The translations under genes and the position numbers were made by a program. 32,007 nucleotides of DNA from contig JAPOQV010000067.1 of assembly GCA_026710565.1 (NCBI GenBank), positions 1 through 32,007 on the forward strand, read 5' to 3'. Shown here in pieces: positions 23,611 through 32,003 of the stretch. How positions within the stretch are numbered: the stretch's first letter is position 1; each line of letters begins with the position of its first letter. Source of the DNA: Spirochaetaceae bacterium (GTDB taxonomy: Bacteria; Spirochaetota; Spirochaetia; SZUA-6; Bin103). Below the pieces are notes generated by a model. The model ran no database searches. It worked only from the letters and a program-made list of their open reading frames with translations, and had not been told where the DNA came from.

Positions 23611-24800
23611 ACCCGCCGCCTCAGGACGAGCCAGCCGGCCGCGAAGAAGGCGGCCGCCCAGGCGAGCGACAGGCCCAGGTGGCCGGCGGCGTCGGCCCAG
23701 CCGGCGCCGTGCGCGGTGACGTTCACCAGCGCCTGCACCAGCGCATGGGTGGGCAGCACCCGTACCCACGGCGAGGCGCTGCCCGGAAACAGGACCGCCA
23801 TCGCCGGGATCATCATCGGCACCATGAAGATCACGCCGCCGATCAGGTTGGCCATCATGTCACGGCCGATGCAGCCGGCGATCATCGCCGCGCCCGACAC
23901 CATCGCCGCGCCGGCGACCATCAGCGCGACAAGCAGCAGCGGCTGCGTCGACCACAGGCCGATGGCGGCCAGCAGCACCACGCTCTGCGTGAGCCCCAGT
24001 GCCATGCCCGTCAGCCCCTTGGCGACCAGCAGGTCGCCGACCGTGGCCGGGGTTACCAGCACGGCGGTGGCGGTGCCGGCCTGCAGCTCGCGGGAGATCA
24101 GCGAAGACATGCCGAGCAGCTCGAAGATCAGGACCATGACCACGACGAGCGGCCGGAACAGCTCGCGGGCGGTCACCTGCGAGCCGACGCGATCCTCGCC
24201 CACGACCGTATACAGCTCGCGCGGGTCCGGGAAGCTCACCGGCGGCGGGGAGCCGGCCACCGCGTAGGCCAGCTCGCGCACCAGGGCGGACATCGCCGTG
24301 CGCAGCTCGGGCGGCACGCCGGGGTCCACGAGCACTTCCACGGTTGCGCGCCGGCCCGCCTGCAGCGCGTCGAAGAACCCGTCCGGGAACGCCAGGCCGA
24401 TCGGCAGCCGCACCGCCGTGGCGCCGCGCGGCACGCGTTCGTCCGCGCTCGCCGCCACGACCAGGGAGCCGCCATCCGCACGCCACGCCTTGCGCTCGCC
24501 CGCCACCACCGCCCGCAAGTCGGCGGCATCCGGGACCGGCACCACCTCCATTCCGGCTTCGCCGCCGTCTCCGCCGGCCTCCTGCACGACGGCCGCGTCG
24601 AGGCCGCTGATACCGACGGTGATCGACTCGTCCACGCGGTTCGGCAGCAGCCAGAAGATCACGATCAGAAACACCAGGCTGAGGGCGGTCAGGAACAGCC
24701 ACAGGCGGTCGCGCAGGTACTCGCGGACGTCCTTGGCGATGATCGCGCCGACAATCGCCGGCCGGGACACGGTGCGCGTTCGGGAACCGACCCCGCTCAC
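23598..24800 (-). CDS. ABC-2 type exporter permease (first permease of the operon)
   Basis: 400 residues from GTG 24800, which overlaps the ATPase stop (GTGA). The membrane helix at about 32-52 (LWLFLTALSLVFLIVIFWLL) is followed by a large external domain (about 55-210). A hydrophobic C-terminal half contains the block ISRELQAGTATAVLVTPATVGDLLVAKGL, the ABC-2 equivalent of the coupling region. The topology equals that of NatB-type exporters. It forms a heterodimer, by inference, with the next permease. Its 3' end lies in three tandem 15-bp repeats. Confidence 0.88.
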   Translation of the reverse strand: MSGVGSRTRTVSRPAIVGAIIAKDVREYLRDRLWLFLTALSLVFLIVIFWLLPNRVDESITVGISGLDAAVVQEAGGDGGEAGMEVVPVPDAADLRAVVAGERKAWRADGGSLVVAASADERVPRGATAVRLPIGLAFPDGFFDALQAGRRATVEVLVDPGVPPELRTAMSALVRELAYAVAGSPPPVSFPDPRELYTVVGEDRVGSQVTARELFRPLVVVMVLIFELLGMSSLISRELQAGTATAVLVTPATVGDLLVAKGLTGMALGLTQSVVLLAAIGLWSTQPLLLVALMVAGAAMVSGAAMIAGCIGRDMMANLIGGVIFMVPMMIPAMAVLFPGSASPWVRVLPTHALVQALVNVTAHGAGWADAAGHLGLSLAWAAAFFAAGWLVLRRRVLGA

Positions 24801-25657
24801 GCGTCGAGCTGCCTGCCGGTCATCTCGATGAAGATCGCCTCCAGGGTGGCCTCTTCCGTGTGCACGGTGACCAGCTCCGGGGCGCCGAGCGCTGAGCGCA
24901 GCGCCTCGTCCGCGCCGTCGGCGTCCAGGTCGACGCGGCGCTCGACCAGCTCGCCGTCCTGCCGGACCTGCACCCGCGCTGAGCGCGTGCCGTGGCGGAG
25001 CTTGAGCGCTTCCGGCGTGTCGAGGGCGTAGAGCGTGCCCTCGTTGATGAACGCTACCCGATCGGACAACTCGTCGGCCTCGTGCATGTCGTGCGTGGTC
25101 AGCAGCACGGCCGCGCCGCGCGCCGCCTCCTCCTTGATCAGGCGCCGGATCGCCGAGGAGGAGACCGGGTCCAGGCCGTCGGTCGGCTCGTCCAGGAACA
25201 GCACGTCCGGGGGATTCACCAGCGCACGCGCGACCATCAGCCGTTGCCGCATCCCCTTCGAGTACTTGCTGACGCGGTCGCGTGCGCGGTCGGCCAGCCC
25301 GACGCGGGACAGCAGCGCGCCGGTGTCGAGGCGCCTGATGCCGAACAGGCTGGCGAAGAAGCGCAGGTTCTCCTCGGCCGACATCGAGTCGTAGAGGTTC
25401 TTCTCCTCGAAGCAGACGCCGATGCGCGCCTGCATGGCCGGGTCGTCGGCGGTCACGTCCGTGCCCAGCACGCGGGCCGTGCCGGACTGCGGGTGCATGC
25501 GGCCGATCAGGATCTTGATGGTGGTCGACTTGCCGGCGCCGTTCGGCCCCAGGAATCCGAGCACCTCGCCCGGGCCCACCTCGAAGCTGATTCCTCCGAC
25601 GGCCTGCACCTCGCCGTAGGAGTACTTCAGGTCGCGAACCTCGATCGCTGCGCCCAT
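24797..25657 (-). CDS. ABC exporter ATP-binding protein (ABC-2 class, NatA/CcmA-like)
   Basis: 286 residues from ATG 25657, which has AAGGAG at good spacing. An upstream in-frame ATG at 25687 is less likely. Walker A is GPNGAGKST (37-45), the signature YSKGMRQR, Walker B VLFLDEPTDGLDP and the H-loop TTHDMHEA. A C-terminal regulatory tail (DTPEALKLRHGTRSARVQV...) is typical of drug/Na+ export ATPases. It leads the operon, followed by two ABC-2 permeases with overlapping or close starts, so it powers export of an unknown substrate. It diverges from the thioesterase gene across the AT-rich region at 25794-25855. Confidence 0.93.
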   Translation of the reverse strand: MGAAIEVRDLKYSYGEVQAVGGISFEVGPGEVLGFLGPNGAGKSTTIKILIGRMHPQSGTARVLGTDVTADDPAMQARIGVCFEEKNLYDSMSAEENLRFFASLFGIRRLDTGALLSRVGLADRARDRVSKYSKGMRQRLMVARALVNPPDVLFLDEPTDGLDPVSSSAIRRLIKEEAARGAAVLLTTHDMHEADELSDRVAFINEGTLYALDTPEALKLRHGTRSARVQVRQDGELVERRVDLDADGADEALRSALGAPELVTVHTEEATLEAIFIEMTGRQLDA

Positions 25658-25804
25658 GTCACGTGGCTCCTTGCCGGCGCCGGCCATGAGGGTGCCGGGC
25701 CGACAGCCGAGTATGCGCGTCCAGGTTCATGCCGTCGATGGCGTGCGAACGCGCGAAGCGGCAGACCGGCCCCACCGTCCCGGCCATGCGGCATATATTC
25801 ACAA

Positions 25805-25834
25805 GTCAAAATTATCATTTTGTATTGTCAAAAT
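25805..25834. repeat. Operator-like repeats in an AT-rich island
   Basis: GTCAAAAT occurs twice in direct orientation (25805-25812 and 25827-25834; 22-bp period). Between them CAAAAT/ATTTTG forms an inverted repeat around TATC (25807-25822). The block is markedly AT-rich against its GC-rich surroundings and lies between the divergent exporter and thioesterase genes. It vaguely recalls Fur-like boxes but is not a clear match to any. Confidence 0.45.
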
Positions 25835-25854
25835 CAACTCCGATACGATAGACT
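25825..25854 (+). promoter_or_regulatory. Candidate promoter of the thioesterase gene
   Basis: TTGTCA (five matches to the -35) is followed after 18 bp by TAGACT (25849-25854), nine bases before ATG 25864. No Shine-Dalgarno precedes the ATG, so the mRNA would be leaderless or nearly so. The -35 overlaps the second GTCAAAAT repeat, consistent with repression by a bound regulator. Confidence 0.5.
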
Positions 25855-25863
25855 CGCGTCGCG

Positions 25864-26289
25864 ATGGAACCGGGTGGCGGCCCGCCGATCTTCGACCCGC
25901 ACTGCTTCTGCTGCGGGGAGTCAAACCAGCAGGGCCTGAAGTTGCGCTACCACTACCCGCAGCCCGGCGAGGCTTGTACCTCGTTCACGATCCCCGACCA
26001 CTTCACCGGCTGGAAGGAGGTCGTGCACGGCGGCCTGCTGGCGATGGTTCTGGACGAGACGATGGCGCACGCCTGCGCCAGCAAGGGGCTGAACGGCTTC
26101 ACGGGCGAAATCTCGGTCCGCTTCCGGCAGCCGGTGCGGGTCGGGACGCTCGTGGAAGCGGCCGGCCGGATCGTCGCCGAGCGGCGGCGGGTGGTCACCA
26201 CCGAGGCGCAACTCACGGCCGGCGGCGGCACGATCGCGGAGGCGAAGGCGACGTTCGTCGTACCGCAGGCGTCCGCGGCGTCAGGGTAG
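25864..26289 (+). CDS. PaaI-type hot-dog fold thioesterase
   Basis: 141 residues. The single hot-dog domain has the PaaI/YbaW signature VVHGGLLAMVLDE (His55-Gly-Gly, Asp64/Glu65), where the acidic residue activates water for thioester hydrolysis. The N-terminus shows the FDPHCFCCGESNQQGLKL motif common in a subgroup of these proteins. ARVGT-like VRVGTLVEAAGRIVAERRR closes the sheet. A small acyl- or aryl-CoA substrate is expected; given the propionyl-CoA pathway nearby, release of stalled CoA is conceivable but unproven. The gene stands alone, converging on ftsK with 27 bp between stops. Confidence 0.85.
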   Translation: MEPGGGPPIFDPHCFCCGESNQQGLKLRYHYPQPGEACTSFTIPDHFTGWKEVVHGGLLAMVLDETMAHACASKGLNGFTGEISVRFRQPVRVGTLVEAAGRIVAERRRVVTTEAQLTAGGGTIAEAKATFVVPQASAASG

Positions 26290-26316
26290 GCATCCGCCGG
26301 GCGGCGGGCGTCCGCT

Positions 26317-28614
26317 TCAGTCCGGCCGGCTGGGGACGTGCACGACCTCGCGCGCCTTGCTTCCCTGCGCGGGGCCGACGATGCCGCGCGCTTCCATCTC
26401 CTCGACCAGGCGGGCGGCGCGGTTGTAGCCGATCTTGAGCTTGCGCTGCAGGTACGAGGCGGACGCCTTGCCGGACGCCAGCACGATGTCGAGTGCCTGC
26501 TCCATCATCGGATCGTCCGAGCCCTCGGAGATCGGCCCCTCCAGCTCCTCCTCCTCGAACAGCACGTCCTCGTCGATGTAGTCGGGCTGGCCCAGGGTGC
26601 GGACGTGGTCGGCGACCGCCTCGACTTCCTCGTCGGACAGGTACGCGCCCTGGATGCGGATCGGCGCCGGGTCCCACGCGGAGGCGAACAGCATGTCGCC
26701 GCGCCCGAGCAGCTTCTCCGCGCCGACGCCGTCGATGATGATGCGCGAGTCGAACTTGCTGGCCACCATGAAGGCGATGCGCGACGGGATGTTGGCCTTG
26801 ATCAGCCCGGTGATGACGTCGATCGACGGACGCTGCGTGGCCAGCACGATGTGCATGCCGACGGCGCGGGCCATGGCCGCCAGGCGCGCCAGCGTCGCTT
26901 CCAGTTCCTTGCCGGTGGTCGCCATCAGGTCGGCCAGCTCGTCGATGACGATGACGATGTAGGGCAGTTTCTCCCCGCTCTTGTTCTGGTCGACCTTGCG
27001 GTTGAAAGAGGCGATGTCGCGCACCCCAACCTCGTCCAGCAGTGAATAGCGCCGTTCCATCTCGCACAGGCAGTACTGCAGGGCCTGAAAGGCGCGCTTG
27101 GACTCCGTGATCACCGGCGTCAGCAGGTGCGGGATGTCGTTGTAGAACTTGAGCTCCACGATCTTGGGGTCGATGAGCAGCAGGCGGAGCTCTTCCGGCG
27201 TGCGCGCGCAGACCAGCGAGCAGATGATCGAGTTGACGCACACCGACTTGCCCGACCCGGTGGCGCCGGCGATCAGGAGATGTGGAGTCTGCGCCAGGTC
27301 CATGATCTGGCACTCTCCGGAGATCCCCTGTCCCAGCGCGATCGGAAGGCGATTGGACCTGGACCGGAAGTCCTTGTGCTCCAGCAGCGTGCGGAAGCCG
27401 ACGATGGCGCGGGTGCGGTTGGGGACCTCGATGCCGACCGCGTGCTTGCCCGGGATGGGCGCGACGATGCGCACGCGCGAAGCGGCAAGCTGCAGGGCGA
27501 TGTTGTCGGCCAGGTTGACGATGGAGGAGAGCTTCACGCCCGCCGCGGGAAGGATCTCGTACATGGTAATCGCCGGCCCGCGGCTGATGCCCGTGACCTT
27601 GGCGCTGATGCGGAACTCCTGCAGCGTCTCGGTAAGCACCTCGGCATGTTGCTCCGCTTCCGCGTGCAGCTCCCTGTCCGGGCGGTTGCGGTGCTCGTCC
27701 AGGAGCCGGTCGATCGGCACGTGATATCCGTTGGTCGCCGGCGTCTCGCGGCCACCGGCGCGGGAGCGCCGCGGCCGCGCGCGGCGGGGCGCGTCTTCTC
27801 CTGCCGGCTCGGGAGGTGCGGGCGGCGCCGGCGCCGCCGGCGGCTCATCGGCGGCGGCCGGCTCTCCGGCCAGGATCGCCGCGAACGGCTCCCGGCTCTG
27901 CAGGATCGTCGACTCGTCGTACCGGTCGCTCCGACCGGCCCGGTCGCCCCGACCGGCCTGGTCGTCGCGACCGGCCCGGTCCTGACCAGCGGCCTGATCG
28001 CCGGGTTCCGGTGCAGATTCGTCCTCGCGCGGCGGCGCCTCCCGCGTGTCGTGCGCCGATTCGGGCGGCCCCAGCAGCGCCACCGGACCGCCCAGCCTGG
28101 GCGCGACACCGCTCAACAGAACGACCGCCGCGGCGGAGGTGACCAGCAGCACCAGCAGCAGCAGCACGCTGGTGGGCCGGCCCAGGGCGGCCACCAGCGC
28201 GGCAGGCAACGGCGGGGGGTCGGCCAGGGTCAGTACGTGGATCAGGGACGCGACGATCGGGATGATCAGCGCCGCCACCGGCAGCGCCACGTGCAGGGTA
28301 GGCACGCGCGCGTCGGCCGGCGCCCGGCCGACCGCGTAGGCCACCACGTACAGGTACACGGGTACCAGGATCGCCGCCCAGCCCAGGCTGCGGATCAGGA
28401 ACGCCCCGGGGGCGAGCAGCAGCGCCGCTCCGGGTTGGAGGCGGAGTTGCTCCCCCGAGAACGCCTGCAGAACCGTCGACAGACCCAACACGCTGGCCGC
28501 CACCGCGGACGCGAGCGCCAGAACCCAGATGGGCCAGTCCGGAACCCGCTCCATGAGGCCAACGCGCTCCTGCGTGCTGACGCGCTCTGGCGTCGGATCG
28601 CGCGTAGCCAACAC
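26317..28614 (-). CDS. ftsK: DNA translocase FtsK
   Basis: 765 residues as annotated from GTG 28614. The N-terminal region (to about 175) has four or so membrane helices. A variable linker (about 185-300) follows, with an Asp/Arg/Gly-rich repeat and a Pro/Ala-rich stretch. The motor domain then runs from VPIDRLLDEH to about 690, with Walker A GATGSGKS (about 445-452), LLLIDPKIVELKFYNDIPHLL, Walker B VIVIDELADLM and ATQRPSIDVITG. The C-terminal gamma winged helix (DPMMEQALDIV...KLKIGYNRAARLVEEM) reads KOPS and activates XerD in relatives. The start is uncertain: GTG 28614, TTG 28611 and ATG 28554 are all possible, with GGGGAGG just upstream. It may belong to the uppP operon. Confidence 0.95.
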   Translation of the reverse strand: MLATRDPTPERVSTQERVGLMERVPDWPIWVLALASAVAASVLGLSTVLQAFSGEQLRLQPGAALLLAPGAFLIRSLGWAAILVPVYLYVVAYAVGRAPADARVPTLHVALPVAALIIPIVASLIHVLTLADPPPLPAALVAALGRPTSVLLLLVLLVTSAAAVVLLSGVAPRLGGPVALLGPPESAHDTREAPPREDESAPEPGDQAAGQDRAGRDDQAGRGDRAGRSDRYDESTILQSREPFAAILAGEPAAADEPPAAPAPPAPPEPAGEDAPRRARPRRSRAGGRETPATNGYHVPIDRLLDEHRNRPDRELHAEAEQHAEVLTETLQEFRISAKVTGISRGPAITMYEILPAAGVKLSSIVNLADNIALQLAASRVRIVAPIPGKHAVGIEVPNRTRAIVGFRTLLEHKDFRSRSNRLPIALGQGISGECQIMDLAQTPHLLIAGATGSGKSVCVNSIICSLVCARTPEELRLLLIDPKIVELKFYNDIPHLLTPVITESKRAFQALQYCLCEMERRYSLLDEVGVRDIASFNRKVDQNKSGEKLPYIVIVIDELADLMATTGKELEATLARLAAMARAVGMHIVLATQRPSIDVITGLIKANIPSRIAFMVASKFDSRIIIDGVGAEKLLGRGDMLFASAWDPAPIRIQGAYLSDEEVEAVADHVRTLGQPDYIDEDVLFEEEELEGPISEGSDDPMMEQALDIVLASGKASASYLQRKLKIGYNRAARLVEEMEARGIVGPAQGSKAREVVHVPSRPD
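27915..27979. repeat. Degenerate tandem repeat in the FtsK linker
   Basis: About three imperfect units of GACCGGCCCGGTCG-like sequence encode the DRAGRDDQAGRGDRAGR stretch in the FtsK linker. Each unit is nearly self-complementary. Length variation here should be tolerated because FtsK linkers are not conserved. Confidence 0.5.
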
Positions 28615-28646
28615 CCTCCCCTCACCTGCTTATCGGCATTGCGTCG

Positions 28647-28665
28647 CTGCCGGCTGAGACGGCAG
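28647..28665. terminator. Small hairpin between uppP and ftsK
   Basis: CTGCCG (28647-28652) and CGGCAG (28660-28665) pair around a 7-nt loop in the 56-bp spacer. With no T-run it is at most a weak terminator or processing site between the two same-strand genes. Confidence 0.35.
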
Positions 28666-28670
28666 GCCTG

Positions 28671-29471
28671 TCAGCGGACCAGCAGGCCGATGACGCCGAG
28701 CGGCAGCAGGTAGGCCGCGAACCAGGCCAGACGGCCGCGCTGCAACGCCGCCAGCAGGGCGCGCAGGCAGAGCGCTCCCATCAGCAGCGCGGCGAGGAAG
28801 CCGGCCGCGAGCGGCGCAGCGCCGGTTTCCCGGATCAGTCCACCCGCGTCGTCGAGGCTCAGGACCAGCGCTCCCAGGACGGCCGGCACCGACACCAGAA
28901 AAGCGAACTCGCCGCTATTCCGGCGGTCCATCCCGCCGAACAGGCAGACCGCCACGGTGGCGCCCGCGCGCGAGATCCCGGGAAGCACGGCGATTCCCTG
29001 TGCGGCGCCCACGGCGATCGCCAGCCACGGCCCGGGCTCGCGGGCGGCGGGAAGCTGCCGGCGCAGCCGGGTGGCGAGCAGGATGGCGGCGGTGGCGATG
29101 AAGGCGATGGAGACCGCGGTGAGCGTACGGGCCGACGGAAGCAGGAAGCGGCTGACAGCGAAGCCGACGGCGGCGGTTGCGGCGGTAGCGGCAGTGATCG
29201 CGGCGAGCAGGCGCAGATCGCCGCGGTCTGCGGCGGCGGCACGGCCGGTGCCCAGGAGCGCCCCGGCCCGCACCAGCGCGGCCGGACGCCGCCGGAATCG
29301 GTAGCAGACGACGAACAGCGTGGCGACGTGCAGCAGCACGTCGAACAGGAGCGGAGGCTCGGCGATCCCCAGCCACTCCCGCGCCACGACCAGGTGGCCG
29401 GAGCTGGAGATCGGCAGGAACTCGGTCGCCCCCTGCAGCAATCCGAGCCCGAGCGCCTCGATGGTGTTCAC
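28671..29471 (-). CDS. uppP: Undecaprenyl-diphosphatase
   Basis: A 266-residue polytopic membrane enzyme that dephosphorylates undecaprenyl pyrophosphate, recycling the lipid carrier for peptidoglycan; overproduction is linked to bacitracin resistance (BacA). The first catalytic motif QGATEFLPISSSGH (13-26, Glu17 and His26) is intact. The second, normally PGxSRSG, reads PGISRAG, keeping the arginine but replacing the second serine by alanine. About eight hydrophobic helices are evident. The ATG at 29471 overlaps the rsmG stop (ATGA), so translation is coupled. It ends 56 bp before ftsK. Confidence 0.94.
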   Translation of the reverse strand: MNTIEALGLGLLQGATEFLPISSSGHLVVAREWLGIAEPPLLFDVLLHVATLFVVCYRFRRRPAALVRAGALLGTGRAAAADRGDLRLLAAITAATAATAAVGFAVSRFLLPSARTLTAVSIAFIATAAILLATRLRRQLPAAREPGPWLAIAVGAAQGIAVLPGISRAGATVAVCLFGGMDRRNSGEFAFLVSVPAVLGALVLSLDDAGGLIRETGAAPLAAGFLAALLMGALCLRALLAALQRGRLAWFAAYLLPLGVIGLLVR

Positions 29472-30091
29472 GGAGCGGCAGGAGCGTGGCCGAGCTCGAC
29501 GCTCACCAGGTGGCGCTCGGCGGCCAGACCGGGCACCTGGACGGGCTGCACTGCCGCCGGGAACGGCAGCGTGCGCAGCGCCGCGTCGATCGCCGCCCGC
29601 GTGCCGGCATAGACCAGCAGGCGCGGAGCCAGGCGTTCACGGGCGATGGCGGCCACCAGCTCGGGCAGGGGCGCGACGGCGCGCGCGGTGACCAGATCGA
29701 AGCGCTCGCCGCCGGCACGCTCGACCACGCGTGCGTTCTGCAACCCCACGTGCGGGATGGCCGCGGACAGGAACGCGCGGCGCTTCTCCGAGCGCTCGAT
29801 CAGCGTGAAGGTGAGCCGCGGCAGGGCGATCGCCAGCGGGATGGCAGGCAGGCCGGCGCCCGAACCGAAGTCGGCCACCGCCGGCCCGAGCCTCCGCACG
29901 GCCGGCACGGCCGCCAGCGCGTCCAGCACGTGATGGGTGACGAGCTGCCCGCGGTCCGCCTTGACGAAGCCATACACCCGGTTCCAGCGATCCAGCTCGG
30001 CCACGTACGCGCTCAGCATGCCGGCGTCGGCATCCAGACCGAGCGCCCGCAGCCCGCCGGTCAGGGCTTGCAGGATCCGGTCTTCGGTCAT
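29468..30091 (-). CDS. rsmG: 16S rRNA (guanine-527 N7)-methyltransferase
   Basis: 207 residues of the RsmG/GidB family, methylating G527 in the 530 loop of 16S rRNA using S-adenosylmethionine; loss gives low-level streptomycin resistance in other bacteria. The SAM motif is VADFGSGAGLPAIPLAIALP (72-91). It is followed by IERSEKRRAFL and the RsmG-specific VTARAVAPLPELV. The N-terminal LDRWNRVYGFVK and VTHHVLDAL blocks are also standard. It overlaps the exporter gene upstream (start ATG 30091 within ATGA) and uppP downstream. It is not next to mnmG or parAB as in many bacteria. Confidence 0.94.
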   Translation of the reverse strand: MTEDRILQALTGGLRALGLDADAGMLSAYVAELDRWNRVYGFVKADRGQLVTHHVLDALAAVPAVRRLGPAVADFGSGAGLPAIPLAIALPRLTFTLIERSEKRRAFLSAAIPHVGLQNARVVERAGGERFDLVTARAVAPLPELVAAIARERLAPRLLVYAGTRAAIDAALRTLPFPAAVQPVQVPGLAAERHLVSVELGHAPAAP

Positions 30092-31878
30092 ACCGGCGGG
30101 CTCGATGCGCCGAGTTGCGCTTCCACGAGCGCTCGATAGCGGCTGTCGGCGGCCAGCAGCTCGTCGGCGGTCCCGGACTCGATGAGCCGGCCGGCCTCCA
30201 ACACGACCACCCGGTCGGCGCGCTCGATGGTGGAGCGGCGGTGGGCGATCACCAGCGCCGTGCGGCCGGAGAGCAGGCGCTGCATCGCCTCCTGGATCAG
30301 CTCCTCGGTCTCCGCGTCTACCGACGAGGTGGCCTCGTCGAGAATCAGGATCGGCGCGTCCTTGAGCAGCGCGCGGGCGATCGCCACGCGCTGGCGCTGG
30401 CCGCCGGAGAGGCGCACGCCGCGGTCGCCCACGACCGTGTCCCAGCCGTCCGGGAGCGCGTCGATGAACTCCCCGGCGTTCGCGGCGCGGGCCGCAGCCT
30501 GCAGCGCGTCGTCGCCGGCATCCGGGCGCCCGAACAGGATGTTGTCGCGCACGCTGCCGTGGAACAGGAACACCTCCTGGCTGACCACGGCCACCCGCCG
30601 GCGCAGGAACGACAGGTCCAGGGTGCGCACGTCGTGTCCGCCGACCAGCACGCGGCCGGCGTCGGGGTCGTAGAACCGTGGCACCAGGCGCGTGACCGTG
30701 GTCTTGCCGGCGCCGGTCGGTCCGGCCAGCGACACCACCTCGCCCGGCGCCAGCGCCAGGCTGATCCGGTCCAGCACCGGCATTCCGTCCTGGTAGGAGA
30801 ACGTCACCCGGTCGAGCTCCACCGAACCGTGGAACCTGGCCGGCACGAGCGCATCCGGCGGGCTGACGATGTCCGGCTCGATCGCCAGCAGCTCGTCGAT
30901 GCGCCGGCAGCTGGCCAGCGCGCGATGCCGCACCTCGCCGATGTCCGCCAGCTTCAGGAACGGCTGGTAGATGAACGTCAGGTAGGCCAGGAAGAGGTAC
31001 AGGTCGGCCACCTGGAGGCCGCCCCGCAGGGCGGTGGCGCCGCCGACGGCCACGGCCAGGACCACGCCCACGCCGCCGGTCATCTCGACGATCCCGTTCG
31101 GCAGCATCGAGCGGTGCATGGCGCCGATCATGTCGTCGCGATAACGGCCGGCCACCCGCGCCACGCGCCGCGCCTGTTCGGCCTCGCGGGTGAACGACTT
31201 GATCTCGCTCATACCCTGCAGGTTGTCCTCCACCAGCGCCACCACCTGCGCGTAGCGCTCACGCACGCGGCGCCACGTTCCGCGGATGGTGCGGGTCACC
31301 AGCCAGGTGATCAGCGCCGCCACCGGCAGCGGGCTGAGCACCACCAGGGTGAGCAGCGGGTCGATGCTCACCAGCACCACGATCATGGCCAGCGGGATGG
31401 CGACGGCCTGCACCAGCTCGGGCACACCGTGGGCGACGAAGTCCTCCAGCGATTCGACGTCGCTCACCGAGCGCGCGATCAGAGTGCCCGTGCGGTTGCC
31501 GGCAAAGAAGCGGTGGGAGAGTCGCTGCAGGTGGCGATAGACGCGCTGCAGCAGGTCGCTCAGCAGCGCGTACGCGGCGCGATGGGAGGTCAACCCGTAG
31601 AGGTAGCGGCCGGTGCCGCGCAGCAGGAACGCGCCCGCCAGGGCCACGATGACGACCGCCAGCGAGACGCCGTCCGCGCCCGCGCTGCCGAGCGAACCGG
31701 CACCGGTGTCCGCACCGCCGGGACCGCCGGTGATGGCGACGATGAGGCGACGCACGTACAGCGGCGGGATCAGCGTCGTGCCCGAGAACAGCAGGCCGCA
31801 GGCCGCCGACAGCCCGATGAGCAGTCTGTGGCCGCGGAACGCGTCGAGGACTCGCCCGGGCGGCTCGGCCTCAGCCAT
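30088..31878 (-). CDS. ABC exporter, fused membrane-ATPase (MsbA/MDR-like half-transporter)
   Basis: 596 residues from ATG 31878; the frame is open further upstream but without homology. The N-terminal six-helix exporter domain (about 15-315) includes LSHRFFAGNRTGTLIARSVSDVESLEDF and the coupling segment EDNLQGMSEIKSFTREAEQ. The ATPase domain (about 340-590) has Walker A GPTGAGKTT, signature LSGGQRQR, Walker B ILILDEATSSVD and the H-loop IAHRRST. It would act as a homodimer, or with a partner outside the window, exporting lipid or drug-like substrates. It heads a chain of 4-nt overlaps with rsmG and uppP. The promoter candidate lies at 31898-31926. There is no Shine-Dalgarno before the ATG. 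Confidence 0.93.
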   Translation of the reverse strand: MAEAEPPGRVLDAFRGHRLLIGLSAACGLLFSGTTLIPPLYVRRLIVAITGGPGGADTGAGSLGSAGADGVSLAVVIVALAGAFLLRGTGRYLYGLTSHRAAYALLSDLLQRVYRHLQRLSHRFFAGNRTGTLIARSVSDVESLEDFVAHGVPELVQAVAIPLAMIVVLVSIDPLLTLVVLSPLPVAALITWLVTRTIRGTWRRVRERYAQVVALVEDNLQGMSEIKSFTREAEQARRVARVAGRYRDDMIGAMHRSMLPNGIVEMTGGVGVVLAVAVGGATALRGGLQVADLYLFLAYLTFIYQPFLKLADIGEVRHRALASCRRIDELLAIEPDIVSPPDALVPARFHGSVELDRVTFSYQDGMPVLDRISLALAPGEVVSLAGPTGAGKTTVTRLVPRFYDPDAGRVLVGGHDVRTLDLSFLRRRVAVVSQEVFLFHGSVRDNILFGRPDAGDDALQAAARAANAGEFIDALPDGWDTVVGDRGVRLSGGQRQRVAIARALLKDAPILILDEATSSVDAETEELIQEAMQRLLSGRTALVIAHRRSTIERADRVVVLEAGRLIESGTADELLAADSRYRALVEAQLGASSPPV

Positions 31879-31897
31879 CGATCGACAGCACGCGCAT

Positions 31898-31926
31898 ATT
31901 CTATCCGGCCAACGGAACCCGGCCAA
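31898..31926 (-). promoter_or_regulatory. Candidate promoter of the exporter-rsmG-uppP operon
   Basis: On the minus strand TTGGCC (31921-31926) and TAGAAT (31898-31903, five of six matches) are separated by 17 bp. Start would be near 31891, about 13 nt before the ATG. The -35 and spacer coincide with a 12-bp direct repeat. Confidence 0.55.
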
Positions 31927-31930
31927 CGGA
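31905..31930. repeat. 12-bp direct repeat overlapping the exporter promoter
   Basis: CCGGCCAACGGA at 31905-31916 and again at 31919-31930 (14-bp period, 2-bp gap). One copy covers the -35 and the other fills the spacer of the candidate promoter. It may be a repressor site or a chance duplication. Confidence 0.5.
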
Positions 31931-31994
31931 TGGCGGGCGACGGTACCCGACACGTCGATCCTGCCATGGCGAGGCTGGCTTGCCTCCCTGCGGA

Positions 31995-32003
31995 TGCTAC
32001 ACT
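31995..32003 (+). promoter_or_regulatory. Possible extended -10 firing out of the window
   Basis: TGCTACACT is an extended -10 arrangement (TG-n-TACACT) on the plus strand. Only four bases remain before the edge, so a leaderless or short-leader gene diverging from the exporter may start just beyond. The rest of 31931-31994 shows nothing recognisable. Confidence 0.25.

Noticed and set aside
28921..28990. UppP inactivated by the PGISRAG variant
   Set aside because: The catalytic arginine and the first motif are intact, and alanine at this serine is, to my knowledge, tolerated in the family; not enough to call the gene defective.
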